A stretch of 64,000 nt of DNA from contig JAVJRG010000012.1 in assembly GCA_040218535.1 (NCBI GenBank), positions 558,001 through 622,000 of the forward strand, given 5' to 3'. Both the position numbers and the translations under genes were made by a program. Shown piece after piece: positions 24,298 to 32,046 of this stretch (within the stretch, counting starts at the first letter, position 1; each line of letters opens with the position of its first letter). The notes below the pieces were generated by a model. The model ran no database searches. It was not told the DNA's origin and was given only the letters and a program-made list of their open reading frames with translations. Source of the stretch: Lacipirellulaceae bacterium (lineage in GTDB: Bacteria; Planctomycetota; Planctomycetia; Pirellulales; Lacipirellulaceae).

Positions 24298-25338
24298 ATG
24301 ACATACCTCATCGGCATCGACGAAGCGGGTTATGGTCCGAATCTGGGGCCGTTGTGTATCGGTGCGACTGCGTGGAAAGTCGAGTCGATAGTAGGCCCAT
24401 TCCCCAAAGATTCAGGGCAAGGGGCAGCCACATTACCAAACCTCTACGAGACTCTCTCCGATATCGTTACACAAACAGCTTCTGAAGGAAAAGTTGCAAT
24501 TGCCGACTCGAAGCAACTCTACAAGCCCGCCTCGCATGCCAAAGGGAGCGCCGGCTTGAAACACTTGGAATTGGGTGTTCTTTCAGCACTGAGAGCGTCA
24601 GGTAGCGAAGGCAAAACACCAACGAATGTCGAGGAATTCTTCGCTGCGACCTCTGCGGACCCTGCCAATCATCGTGCGGGTATCCCATGGTATCAAGAAG
24701 CCAATGAGCGCTTGCCGATTGATGCTAAACCGCAAGCGGTTGACCAGGTCGCTTGTCGGCTTCGCCGCGTGCTGGAAGAAACTAACATCAAGCTCTGCGA
24801 AATGCAAAGCCGATTGGTTTACCCCGAAGAGTTCAACACACTTGTCGAGAAATATGAGACCAAGGGAGCCGCATTGAGTCATGTCACGCTCGCTCTCGTG
24901 CGTGGAGTTATTGATGCTCTTGGAAACTCAAACGGGGCCGGGGACAGCCCGACTCGCTATTCCATCGTTTGCGACAAACATGGCGGGCGGAATCGTTACG
25001 CGGCTCTCCTGCAACATCACTTTCCAGAAGATTGGATCGAAACGGAAGTCGAAAGCCGTGGCGAGAGTCGTTACCGCTGGCAATCAGAAACCCGCCAGGC
25101 GACGATCAGTTTTCGCTCAAAAGGTGAATCGTTTCTCCCTGCCGCTCTCGCGTCAATGATTGCCAAGTATCATCGTGAACTGGCAATGAGAAGTTTCAAC
25201 GCCTTTTGGCAGAAACAAGTCCCAGGCATCAAACCAACGGCTGGCTACCCGCAAGATGCAAAGCGGTTCAAAGCAGAGATTGTGGAGAAGCAACGAGAGC
25301 TTGGGATAGATGATCGCGTGTTGTGGAGAAGTCGATAG
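24298..25338 (+). CDS. RNase HII-like nuclease, divergent
   Basis: A 346-residue protein beginning MTYLIGIDEAGYGPNLGPLC, close to RNase HII motif I (DExGRGxxxGP) but with Tyr for the Arg of the GRG loop. KVAIADSKQLYKP matches the DSK motif, and CDKHGGRNRYAALLQHHF and FRSKGESFLPAALASMIAKY fit later core helices and the third acid. The usual ~200-residue enzyme is enlarged by ~130 residues between motifs. RNase HII cuts RNA in RNA-DNA hybrids and single ribonucleotides; loss of the GRG arginine may change junction recognition. Start at 24298 chosen because the upstream 19 codons overlap the divergent ABC gene's leader. Codons 24724-24743 carry a dispersed hairpin repeat. Confidence 0.75.
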   Translation: MTYLIGIDEAGYGPNLGPLCIGATAWKVESIVGPFPKDSGQGAATLPNLYETLSDIVTQTASEGKVAIADSKQLYKPASHAKGSAGLKHLELGVLSALRASGSEGKTPTNVEEFFAATSADPANHRAGIPWYQEANERLPIDAKPQAVDQVACRLRRVLEETNIKLCEMQSRLVYPEEFNTLVEKYETKGAALSHVTLALVRGVIDALGNSNGAGDSPTRYSIVCDKHGGRNRYAALLQHHFPEDWIETEVESRGESRYRWQSETRQATISFRSKGESFLPAALASMIAKYHRELAMRSFNAFWQKQVPGIKPTAGYPQDAKRFKAEIVEKQRELGIDDRVLWRSR

Positions 25339-25373
25339 CCTAAAACCATCTAACAGCGGAGAAGTTATATTAA

Positions 25374-25523
25374 GCCACGGATTGCACGGATGACACGGAT
25401 TCTTGTTGATCGACAATATTAACACGCAGCGCCAGCAAGTGAATAATTGCTCTCGATTTACTTGCTAGCGCTGCGTGTTGGTAGTGCTCAGAATCCATCC
25501 GTGTCATCCGTGCAATCCGTGGC
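25374..25523. repeat. Two nested inverted repeats of different word families
   Basis: Outer arms of 27 bp, 25374-25400 (starting GCCACGGATTGCACGGATGA) and 25497-25523, are perfect reverse complements. Inside them lie arms of ~20 bp, 25421-25440 (AACACGCAGCGCCAGCAAGT) and 25460-25479, complementary apart from one base. The whole fills the gap between the RNase HII-like gene and sixA. Confidence 0.9.
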
Positions 25524-25570
25524 CAAAAACAAAGGCTGCGCCCTTCCTCCTGGTTTGCTAGAATCTTGTC

Positions 25571-26065
25571 ATGCCCGAATTCCTCTACATCGCTCGTCAC
25601 GCTTGGGCTGGTTCGTTTGGTGATCCTGGTTGGCCGAACGATTCCCTGCGCGAGCTGGAACCTGAAGGCATCGAGCGTTACGAGCGCGTGATCGAACTTC
25701 TTGCCGATCGCGGCTTAGCCCCTGAGGTAATCGCCACAAGCCCCTACATCCGTTGCCGTCAAACGGCCGAGATCATGGCCGCGGGCGTTGCGGGAAATCC
25801 CGAGGTTGTCGAACTCGAAGCCCTCACCCCAGGGAGCGATTTTGAAGCGGTCGTCGAATGGTCGCGCCCGTACTCGGGGTCCTCGATCGCCTGGGTTGGT
25901 CATGCACCCGACGTGGGTCTGATGACTTCCGCGGTGATTGGTCAGGGACGCTCGCACATTCGATTCGCGAAAGGCTCGATCGCTGCCATTCAACTATTCG
26001 ACGAAATTGACTACTCAAGCGGCGAGCTCTACTGGCACACGACGGCGAAGTCGCTTGGGGTTTGA
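25571..26065 (+). CDS. SixA-like phosphohistidine phosphatase
   Basis: A 164-residue protein of the histidine phosphatase superfamily. The catalytic ARHAWAG at residues ~8-14 replaces the usual RHG with RHA, as in SixA; SPYIRCRQTAEIMA carries the phosphate-binding Arg, and WVGHAPDVGLM the second catalytic His. SixA removes phosphate from histidine residues on phosphorelay or PTS proteins. No sensor kinase is adjacent. It is followed by a hairpin (26073-26107) that may end its transcript. Confidence 0.85.
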   Translation: MPEFLYIARHAWAGSFGDPGWPNDSLRELEPEGIERYERVIELLADRGLAPEVIATSPYIRCRQTAEIMAAGVAGNPEVVELEALTPGSDFEAVVEWSRPYSGSSIAWVGHAPDVGLMTSAVIGQGRSHIRFAKGSIAAIQLFDEIDYSSGELYWHTTAKSLGV

Positions 26066-26072
26066 ATGTAAT

Positions 26073-26107
26073 GCGTAGGGTATGCCTCGTTCCTCGGCAT
26101 ACCCTAC
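26073..26107. repeat. Palindromic hairpin between sixA and the oxidoreductase gene
   Basis: CGTAGGGTATGCC and GGCATACCCTACG are perfect 13-bp arms around TCGTTCCTC. It starts 8 bp beyond the sixA stop. Ends GTAGGG/CCCTAC are shared with the palindrome before dprA. Confidence 0.85.
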
Positions 26108-26166
26108 GAAAACAGGCTCGCATCGCGTATTCTTGAGGAACACGCATCTCAAGGAGGAACCAACGA

Positions 26167-27795
26167 GTGCCAAAACACGGAAAGTACGACTGCATCATTA
26201 TCGGCGGAGGCCACAACGGGCTTGTCTGCGCTGCTTATCTGGCGAAGGCTGGTCGCAAGGTTTGCGTTCTGGAACGCCGCCATGTGCTCGGTGGTTGCGC
26301 GACGACCGAAGAACTTTGGCCCGGTTATAAAGTCTCGACCGCCGCGTATGTGATCAGTCTGTTTCAGACGCAGATCATTCGCGAGCTAGCACTCAAAGAC
26401 AACGGGCTGAAGATTCTCCCACGGACGCCTTCCTCGTTCACGCCGTTGCCCGATGGTCGAAGTCTCACGCTCGGACCCGACGCGGCACTCTGCGAACGTG
26501 AGATTGGCAAGTTTAGTCTTCGCGATACGCAGGCCTATCCGCGTTACAACAAGCTGCTCGAAAAGGTGGCTGCGACGCTAGAGCCAACCCTCTCTGAGGC
26601 AGCCCCTGATCCGTTACCGTTGCCCGAGAGCTGGCGGAAGATCGGGTTTGGGAAGAAACTTCGCGACGGAAAAAAACTCTGGGCGATGTATGGCGCACTC
26701 AAGAATCTTGGCGACGCGATGCCCGAAGCGGTTGAGCTGCTAACTGCCGCCGCACGCCCGATTCTTGATCGCTGGTTTGAATCCGAGGCGCTGAAAGCGA
26801 CGCTCGCGACTGATGCCATTATCGGCGCGTTTACTTCGATCAGTTCACCCGGCAGTGCTTATGTGTTGTTGCATCACGTGATGGGTGAAGCAGGCGGTGC
26901 GCGGGGTGTTTGGGGCTACGTCGAAGGGGGCATGGGCGGGCTCGCAGATTCGTTGGAGAAAGTCTGCCAGCAGCTAGGCGTTGACATCCGTCGCGAGTCG
27001 CCCGTGAATTCGATTCATACCGACAAGTCAGGAGTCAGCGGTGTGGGTCTCGTCGATGGTTCGCAGCTCGAGGCTCACGTCGTTGCTTCGAGCGTCGATG
27101 CGAACTTAACCTTCAACAAGATGCTCGACCCCAGCGTCTTGCCCGATGAGTTCCGCGCTGCTGTGAGCCGAATCGACTACGCCAGCGCTTCGGCTAAGAT
27201 CAACTTAGCACTGGCCGAACCGCCAAACTTTACTTGCCTGCCATCAGAAGGAATCATGCCACACCATCACGGCACGATGCACGTTGGCCCGACGATGGAC
27301 TATATCGACCGCGCGTACGACGATGCGAAGTATGGTCGCCCTAGCGAGAACCCGGTTCTCGAAATGACGATGGCTACGAGCGTCGATCACACGATCGCTC
27401 CTGAGGGCAAACACATCTTGAGCATGTTCGTGCAGTATGCTCCATACGATTTGGCGGAGGGCACGTGGGAAGAAAAGCGTGAATCATTTGCCGATCGCTG
27501 CATCGAGGTCCTCGCCGAATACGCACCCAACGTCCCGGGAGCGATTGAGCATCGTCAGGTGCTCACGCCCGTCGACCTCGAAAGTGTCTACGGCATCACC
27601 GGCGGCAACATCATGCAGGGAGCGATGGGGCCGCACCAGCTCTACTGCTTTCGTCCGGTCGCTGGCTGGGCCGACCATCGCACGCCAGTGCCAGGGCTCT
27701 ATCTCTGCGGAGCTGCCAGTCATCCCGGCGGCGGCGTGATGGGAAGCTGCGGAAAGAATGCCGCGACGGAGATTCTACGGGACAAGAGCTGGTAG
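26167..27795 (+). CDS. Phytoene-dehydrogenase-like FAD oxidoreductase
   Basis: A 542-residue flavoprotein of the CrtI/PYROXD2-like group. The N-terminal dinucleotide motif DCIIIGGGHNGLVCAAYLAK is followed by the long LERRHVLGGCATTEELWPGY typical of this group; the C-terminal FAD contact is GLYLCGAASHPGGGVMGSCG. Members desaturate or isomerise polyenes or are of unknown substrate; no carotenoid genes are adjacent. Start is GTG at 26167 with an excellent AAGGAGGAACC upstream. No signal peptide, so cytoplasmic or membrane-peripheral. Confidence 0.88.
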   Translation: MPKHGKYDCIIIGGGHNGLVCAAYLAKAGRKVCVLERRHVLGGCATTEELWPGYKVSTAAYVISLFQTQIIRELALKDNGLKILPRTPSSFTPLPDGRSLTLGPDAALCEREIGKFSLRDTQAYPRYNKLLEKVAATLEPTLSEAAPDPLPLPESWRKIGFGKKLRDGKKLWAMYGALKNLGDAMPEAVELLTAAARPILDRWFESEALKATLATDAIIGAFTSISSPGSAYVLLHHVMGEAGGARGVWGYVEGGMGGLADSLEKVCQQLGVDIRRESPVNSIHTDKSGVSGVGLVDGSQLEAHVVASSVDANLTFNKMLDPSVLPDEFRAAVSRIDYASASAKINLALAEPPNFTCLPSEGIMPHHHGTMHVGPTMDYIDRAYDDAKYGRPSENPVLEMTMATSVDHTIAPEGKHILSMFVQYAPYDLAEGTWEEKRESFADRCIEVLAEYAPNVPGAIEHRQVLTPVDLESVYGITGGNIMQGAMGPHQLYCFRPVAGWADHRTPVPGLYLCGAASHPGGGVMGSCGKNAATEILRDKSW

Positions 27796-27800
27796 AACCT

Positions 27801-27841
27801 ACAAAAAGAAAATGCCCGCGACAGTTTTAACCGTCGCGGGC
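27801..27841 (-). terminator. Intrinsic terminator, mainly for the minus strand
   Basis: GCCCGCGAC (27814-27822) and GTCGCGGGC (27833-27841) form a perfect 9-bp stem; on the minus strand it is followed by ATTTTCTTTTTG. It lies between convergent stops at 27795 and 27878 and serves the minus gene best. Confidence 0.88.
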
Positions 27842-27877
27842 CTTCGCCTGAAAAGTTGATTAGAATGAACTAATCAA

Positions 27878-28750
27878 CTATTTCACATCGACTGTTGAAG
27901 CAAGATTTGAGTCGACTTTCGACTTACTGTCACCGACCTCTACATCAGTGTTTTGGTCGGCTTCAACTGAAGCTTCAAGGTCGTCTTGTTCAGACTGCGA
28001 ATTATCCGCGGGAAGATCACTTTCTGCATCTACATCTGCGTCAGCTTTAGACTGCTGATTCGCAAGAGCTTCCTCAGTCTGAGCTTTAGCAGGAGGTGCT
28101 TGTTGACCTTCCGCTACACTTTCGTCCGATGGCTGCTCAGCTTTATTAATCGCTGTCTCTTCAACTTCACTCCCTGAGCTCGACGATTGTGCTGTCGCGG
28201 CCTGATTATCAAAGTAAATCCTTTGACCATTCGCACAGATGAACTCGCGTCCATTGGCGTCATGCTGCAATGTGTACACAGGTGAGTTATTAGCAGCCTG
28301 CTGATACTTTACCGGCTGACCAACGGTCGCATAAGACTGATGCTGTACATTACCATCATACCACCACTGTCCTTCATTCGACTGGTAAGACTGCGATGGT
28401 TGCACGTAGGCATTGCCGCGATAGTTACTTGAATAACGACCATTAAATGGCTGCGTGATACGGTCAGTTGTACGGTCAAGCGTATTAACTGTTGCTTGTC
28501 CAGCACGTCGCGTCACATTGGCTGCACCTTGTACTGTGTTGCGAGTTACCTGTGCGGCACCCTGTGCGACGTTACGAGTTGCTTGGGCGGCACCTCGAGT
28601 AATACTGGCCGCGCCTTGAGCCACACCGCGGGCTGTATTTCGTACGGGCCCCTGTCCACTGACTTCACTAGCCACTGGAAGAATCAACATGGCACCAAGT
28701 GCACTCGCTCCGAACTTACTGAATCGCGTTTTACGAAATTTACCAAACAT
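27878..28750 (-). CDS. Secreted protein with 11-residue Ala/Gln/Gly repeats
   Basis: A 290-residue protein; start at ATG 28750 (MFGKFRKTRFSKFGASALGA) preceded by GGGAG, with a basic signal peptide ending near VSG. Residues ~36-85 consist of hendecad-like repeats (RGVAQGAASIT, RNVAQGAAQVT, RNTVQGAANVT), a pattern of amphipathic helices resembling LEA or apolipoprotein-like proteins. A Tyr/Gln-rich middle (GNAYVQPSQSYQ) and a ~100-residue acidic, disordered tail follow. No known family. Its position in line with the PA2169-like and DUF1328 genes suggests a role in envelope or desiccation/osmotic stress; that is inference. Confidence 0.75.
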   Translation of the reverse strand: MFGKFRKTRFSKFGASALGAMLILPVASEVSGQGPVRNTARGVAQGAASITRGAAQATRNVAQGAAQVTRNTVQGAANVTRRAGQATVNTLDRTTDRITQPFNGRYSSNYRGNAYVQPSQSYQSNEGQWWYDGNVQHQSYATVGQPVKYQQAANNSPVYTLQHDANGREFICANGQRIYFDNQAATAQSSSSGSEVEETAINKAEQPSDESVAEGQQAPPAKAQTEEALANQQSKADADVDAESDLPADNSQSEQDDLEASVEADQNTDVEVGDSKSKVDSNLASTVDVK

Positions 28751-28817
28751 ATTGTTACTCCCTTCAAAGTAGAAATTCATTCATGTCAGCTTCTTTCGCT
28801 GACTGTGATATTCAGAC

Positions 28818-28857
28818 CCTCCGCTCGTTGGAAAATCATCAATCCTCCGAGCGGAGG
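28818..28857. terminator. Hairpin after the PA2169-type gene
   Basis: CCTCCGCTC (28818-28826) pairs with GAGCGGAGG near 28849-28857, about 20 bp beyond the stop at 28877 on the minus strand. The T-rich follow-up is weak, so it may be a 3' end structure or leader element of the next gene rather than an efficient terminator. Confidence 0.45.
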
Positions 28858-28876
28858 TTCGCACCCTGCAAGCTTT

Positions 28877-29356
28877 CTAGCTCTGCTTGTAGGAGTCGCG
28901 GAGATCACGAACTTCGTCGTGGACTTTCTTCACTTCTGCATACTGGTGCTGAATAACATCGTTCACCGCAGAGCCGGGTGTGTCCTTCAGCACTTCTTCG
29001 TATGCCTCTTTGATATGATCTTCACCGGCTTCAGCTTCTTCCAAAACGGTTTGCTTGTCGTCAGAAGTCAGAGCCGCTTTCATGTTGAGATAGCAGCGGT
29101 GGAAAGCGGCCAACCAGCTACCTTCACGATCGATCTCCTCGCCATTGATCTCGATCAACTCCCCGAGTTCGGTCGAGTTTGCACGACGTTGTTGTGCCCA
29201 CTTCTCGAACTTCGACTTAAGGGTTGGATCGTCAAGATGTTTGGCGGCTTCAGTGAATCCGTCTGCCGCGTCAATATTTGCTTGACGAATCTTCGCAAGA
29301 TTATCAATAACCTCTGGCTTGAGGTCGTATTTCGTTTCCGATGCTAATAAACTCAT
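28877..29356 (-). CDS. PA2169-type four-helix-bundle protein (DUF2383)
   Basis: A 159-residue all-helical soluble protein. LAKIRQANIDAADGFTEAAK, LKSKFEKWAQQRRANSTELG, GSWLAAFHRCYLNMKAALT and VLEEAEAGEDHIKEAYEEVL match the four helices of DUF2383, a ferritin-like fold in which Glu/His pairs sit where metals bind in relatives; metal binding is not established here. Such genes are induced by stress in many bacteria. A strong GGAGG lies seven bases before the ATG. It sits between the DUF1328 and hendecad-repeat genes. Confidence 0.88.
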   Translation of the reverse strand: MSLLASETKYDLKPEVIDNLAKIRQANIDAADGFTEAAKHLDDPTLKSKFEKWAQQRRANSTELGELIEINGEEIDREGSWLAAFHRCYLNMKAALTSDDKQTVLEEAEAGEDHIKEAYEEVLKDTPGSAVNDVIQHQYAEVKKVHDEVRDLRDSYKQS

Positions 29357-29410
29357 AATAATTCCTCCTTGGAATTAGTCGTTAGGGTGGATGGTTAACA
29401 GATGCTTTCC

Positions 29411-29447
29411 GAAGAAAACAAGGCGAGGCGGTGTTGAGCTGCCTCGC
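29411..29447 (-). terminator. Intrinsic terminator after the DUF1328 gene
   Basis: On the minus strand GCGAGGC, a loop of ~11 bases and GCCTCGC are followed by CTTGTTTTCTTC. It lies 8 bp beyond the DUF1328 stop and would make that gene a separate transcript. Confidence 0.7.
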
Positions 29448-29455
29448 GAGAAGTG

Positions 29456-29620
29456 CTAGACGCTTCGCAGCTTAGGAACGACCAAGCTGACCACGAACAA
29501 CACTAGAAATATGAAGAAACAAATCTGCGCGATACTGGCCGAAGCACCGGCTACGCCCGTAAATCCCAGTACGCCAGCAATCAAAGCAATCAGGAAAAAT
29601 GTAAGTGCCCAACTAAGCAT
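29456..29620 (-). CDS. DUF1328 small membrane protein
   Basis: A 54-residue protein, [20 protein letters not shown], then a second helix with [18 protein letters not shown] and a basic end. This is the full DUF1328 (YtjA) pattern: two helices with a glycine-rich [13 protein letters not shown] turn. The frame stays open 38 codons upstream, but the ATG at 29620 has AAAGG in front and gives the normal family length. A sigma-54 promoter (29707-29722) is ~85 bp upstream. YtjA-type proteins are typical of stress or stationary-phase regulons. Confidence 0.85.
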   Translation of the reverse strand: MLSWALTFFLIALIAGVLGFTGVAGASASIAQICFFIFLVLFVVSLVVPKLRSV

Positions 29621-29923
29621 GATGCACCAAACCTTTCTAAAAACAGGGTGACGAAGTTTTGAATAGCGAACACTTTCATGTGTCGTTCGCGTTGCGATAC
29701 TTAGGTTGCAACCCTCATGCCAAAGCCGCGTCACCCTTGTTTTCCAGCGGTTTTTGCTGCTTTGGAGGATAATCAGCCAAGACTGGCTGACGGTTGATCA
29801 ACCAGGTCGGTGGCGAAGTGACCAGATTCAAGTGACGCAGAGCTATCGCCCGCCAGAGAGCGTGTTTAAGATAAGGGACTACCGCTCACTATCTCGGTCA
29901 GGCCTTAGGTCGAGATCTTTCCC
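29621..29923. other. Divergent control region of the stress cluster and its activator
   Basis: No gene in 303 bp. It holds the sigma-54 promoter for the minus-strand DUF1328 gene, leaving ~200 bp between that promoter and the activator start at 29924 for upstream activator sites; CAGCCAAGACTGGCTG near 29775 is one inverted repeat that could be such a site. Confidence 0.6.
29707..29722 (-). promoter_or_regulatory. Sigma-54 (-24/-12) promoter of the DUF1328 gene
   Basis: Read on the minus strand the sequence is TGGCATGAGGGTTGCA, matching the consensus TGGCAYRN4TTGCW at every fixed position, including the invariant GG and GC ten bases apart. Predicted transcript start is ~29695, giving a leader of ~75 nt. 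A sigma-54 activator is encoded divergently next to it. Confidence 0.8.
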
Positions 29924-31450
29924 ATGTCGATTATTCTGCTGGTCGGCAACGACCCCTCATTGCTGCCCTCGCTGCAGTGCGTCACGTATCACTCTCCTCT
30001 TGAAGTCAAGCACGTGGGGACCGCAGAGGAGGCCATTAGCTTTATAAAAGATCACCAGCCAGAGATCGTTCTCCTGGAGAATGATCTTCCCGACCGCTCG
30101 GGTTTAGACTTTTATGACGAACTCATCGAGATCGATGCTCAACTCCCGGTGATCATCTTCGCCTCGGAGGCTTCAAGTGAGATCGCCATTGAAGCGATGA
30201 AGAAGGGGGCATTCGATTTCTTGACGCTTCCTATCGACGAACCACGTCTTGAGCTTGTCATCGAAGATGCGGCGAAATCGCGACGCATGATGACACGCAA
30301 GGTCGCATTGGACCGCCTTCTAAAGCCCGACGAGAAAGCGGACGAGTTCGTTGGTTCTTGCGAAGCGATGCAAAACGTTTTCAAGGAAATAGGACGTGTT
30401 GCCGCGCAAAATGTTGCCGTATTAATCCGTGGTGAAAGTGGTACAGGGAAAGAGCTGGTCGCGCGGGCGATCTATCAGCATAGCGATCGTGCGAACAAAC
30501 CATTCTTAGCCGTCAACTGCGCAGCGCTTTCTGAAAATCTGCTGGAAAGCGAGCTTTTTGGCCATGAAAAAGGCGCCTTCACTGGGGCGAATGAGCAGCG
30601 TATCGGCAAGTTCGAACAATGCAACGGAGGAACGATCTTCCTCGATGAGGTCGGCGACATGTCTCCCTCGCTGCAAGGCAAAGTATTGCGACTGCTCCAA
30701 CAGCAAGAGTTTGAACGCGTTGGTGGTCGCGAAACCATCAAGACCGACGTGCGTATTCTCTCTGCCACAAATCGTCCCCTAGAAGAGATGTGTCGCGAAG
30801 GTGACTATCGCGACGACCTTTACTATCGGCTGAATGGTTTCGCGATCAATCTGCCTCCACTTCGCGAACGGGGCGACGATCTGCAAATATTAATTGAGCA
30901 TTTTCTCGCTCGCATTGCCGAAGAGCTCGACAAAGAACTAACCGGCGTTGCACCAAAAGCGCGAGAACTATTGCTCGCCTACGATTGGCCTGGCAATGTT
31001 CGCGAGCTGGAGAGTTTGCTCCGCAAGGCGGTACTGTTAACACCAGGACCTGTGCTCTTAGAAACCTCGCTGCCTGAACCCATTCTTGGCGAGGATGCCG
31101 TCGCGCTTGAGGAAAGAGAAACGCGAACCTCATGGCCGGTCGAAGACGCAGCAATCAACGCCGAGACAAGTATCAGTAATTCCACCACCGCTGAGGGGCT
31201 ACTGACCTTCTTTCAGAAACGCCTCGCCGCAGGGACTTCCGACCTCTACAGCGAGGTTATCGATCGGGTTGACCGTGAGCTCCTCACTTTCTTACTTAGA
31301 CAAACCGACGGCAACCAGTCCGAGGCGGCCCGCATCCTTGGCATTACCCGCGGTAGCCTGCGAAACAAGATTCGCTCGCTGGGAATCGTGATTGACCAAG
31401 TTGTCAAGGTCGAGGAAGAGCCGGCAGTGGACCCCGTTCCTGCCGAGTAG
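29924..31450 (+). CDS. Sigma-54-dependent activator with degenerate receiver (NtrC family)
   Basis: A 508-residue regulator. Residues ~1-120 are a receiver fold lacking its phosphorylation site: Glu52 replaces the acceptor Asp (VLLENDLPDRSGLD), the acidic pair is Asn9-Asp10, the switch Thr is Ala80 and the conserved Lys is Leu102. The AAA+ domain is intact: Walker A GESGTGKE (~170-177), GAFTGA (~217-222) for sigma-54 contact, Walker B GGTIFLDEVGD, sensor R. The C-terminal Fis-type HTH is NQSEAARILGITRGSLRNKI. It probably opens the adjacent sigma-54 promoter, perhaps without phosphorylation since Glu can mimic phospho-Asp. Confidence 0.92.
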   Translation: MSIILLVGNDPSLLPSLQCVTYHSPLEVKHVGTAEEAISFIKDHQPEIVLLENDLPDRSGLDFYDELIEIDAQLPVIIFASEASSEIAIEAMKKGAFDFLTLPIDEPRLELVIEDAAKSRRMMTRKVALDRLLKPDEKADEFVGSCEAMQNVFKEIGRVAAQNVAVLIRGESGTGKELVARAIYQHSDRANKPFLAVNCAALSENLLESELFGHEKGAFTGANEQRIGKFEQCNGGTIFLDEVGDMSPSLQGKVLRLLQQQEFERVGGRETIKTDVRILSATNRPLEEMCREGDYRDDLYYRLNGFAINLPPLRERGDDLQILIEHFLARIAEELDKELTGVAPKARELLLAYDWPGNVRELESLLRKAVLLTPGPVLLETSLPEPILGEDAVALEERETRTSWPVEDAAINAETSISNSTTAEGLLTFFQKRLAAGTSDLYSEVIDRVDRELLTFLLRQTDGNQSEAARILGITRGSLRNKIRSLGIVIDQVVKVEEEPAVDPVPAE

Positions 31451-31565
31451 GAACGGGATGCTAGCCGCGGGGCGTGTTCGAGGTAAGATGGAAGTAATCA
31501 GAAGTGCGGATCAGCAATGTCATTAGCACTTCGTCCCTCGCACATCGTACCTTGACCTTCCCACC

Positions 31566-31955
31566 ATGCCCTCCGAAGAAGAGCTCTACGAAGAGCATAT
31601 CCTCGACCACTACGAAGACCCTTTCCACCGCGGCAACCTGGCCGACGCGACCCATGCGCATGAGGACAAGAATCCGCTGTGCGGCGACGTCGTGCGGATC
31701 GAGTTGAAGCTCGACGAAGCGGGAAAAATCACCGATGCCTATTTCGAAGGCCAAGGCTGCGTGATTAGCCAAGCCTCGGCCTCGATGTTGCTGGAAGAAA
31801 TGCAAGGCAAGACGGTCGACGACCTGAAAGACTTTAGCGCCGAAAACATGCTCGACCTCTACGGCCCGCGGCTCACCCCGAACCGACAGAAGTGTTGCTT
31901 GCTCTCTTGGAAGGTGCTGCAATCGGCGGTGCATGCTCCTACGAATGACCAATGA
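31566..31955 (+). CDS. sufU: SufU/IscU-type iron-sulphur scaffold
   Basis: A 129-residue protein. The three conserved cysteines of IscU-fold scaffolds are in NPLCGDVVRIEL, EGQGCVISQASASM and NRQKCCLLSWKVL, with the Asp after the first cysteine. The short loop and LTPNRQKC ending favour the SufU group, which accepts sulphur from SufS. The last residues (HAPTNDQ) are written by a dispersed phrase repeat (aatgaccaatgatcaaat...), so the native C-terminus may have been altered. sufS follows 91 bp downstream. Confidence 0.88.
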   Translation: MPSEEELYEEHILDHYEDPFHRGNLADATHAHEDKNPLCGDVVRIELKLDEAGKITDAYFEGQGCVISQASASMLLEEMQGKTVDDLKDFSAENMLDLYGPRLTPNRQKCCLLSWKVLQSAVHAPTNDQ

Positions 31956-32026
31956 TCAAATCCAAATGACTAATACGCTGCAATGAATCCCTTTGGTCAT
32001 TTAGGCTTGGTTATTGGTCATTTATC
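31938..32026. repeat. 'Tgaccaatgatcaaat' phrase repeat between sufU and sufS
   Basis: The stretch repeats variants of 'aatgaccaatgatc', then its partial complement 'ggtcatttaggcttggttattggtcattt'. The two halves can pair as a long imperfect hairpin spanning the sufU stop and the gap before sufS. Confidence 0.65.
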
Positions 32027-32046
32027 CCCTTCTGTGGTTCAAAAAA

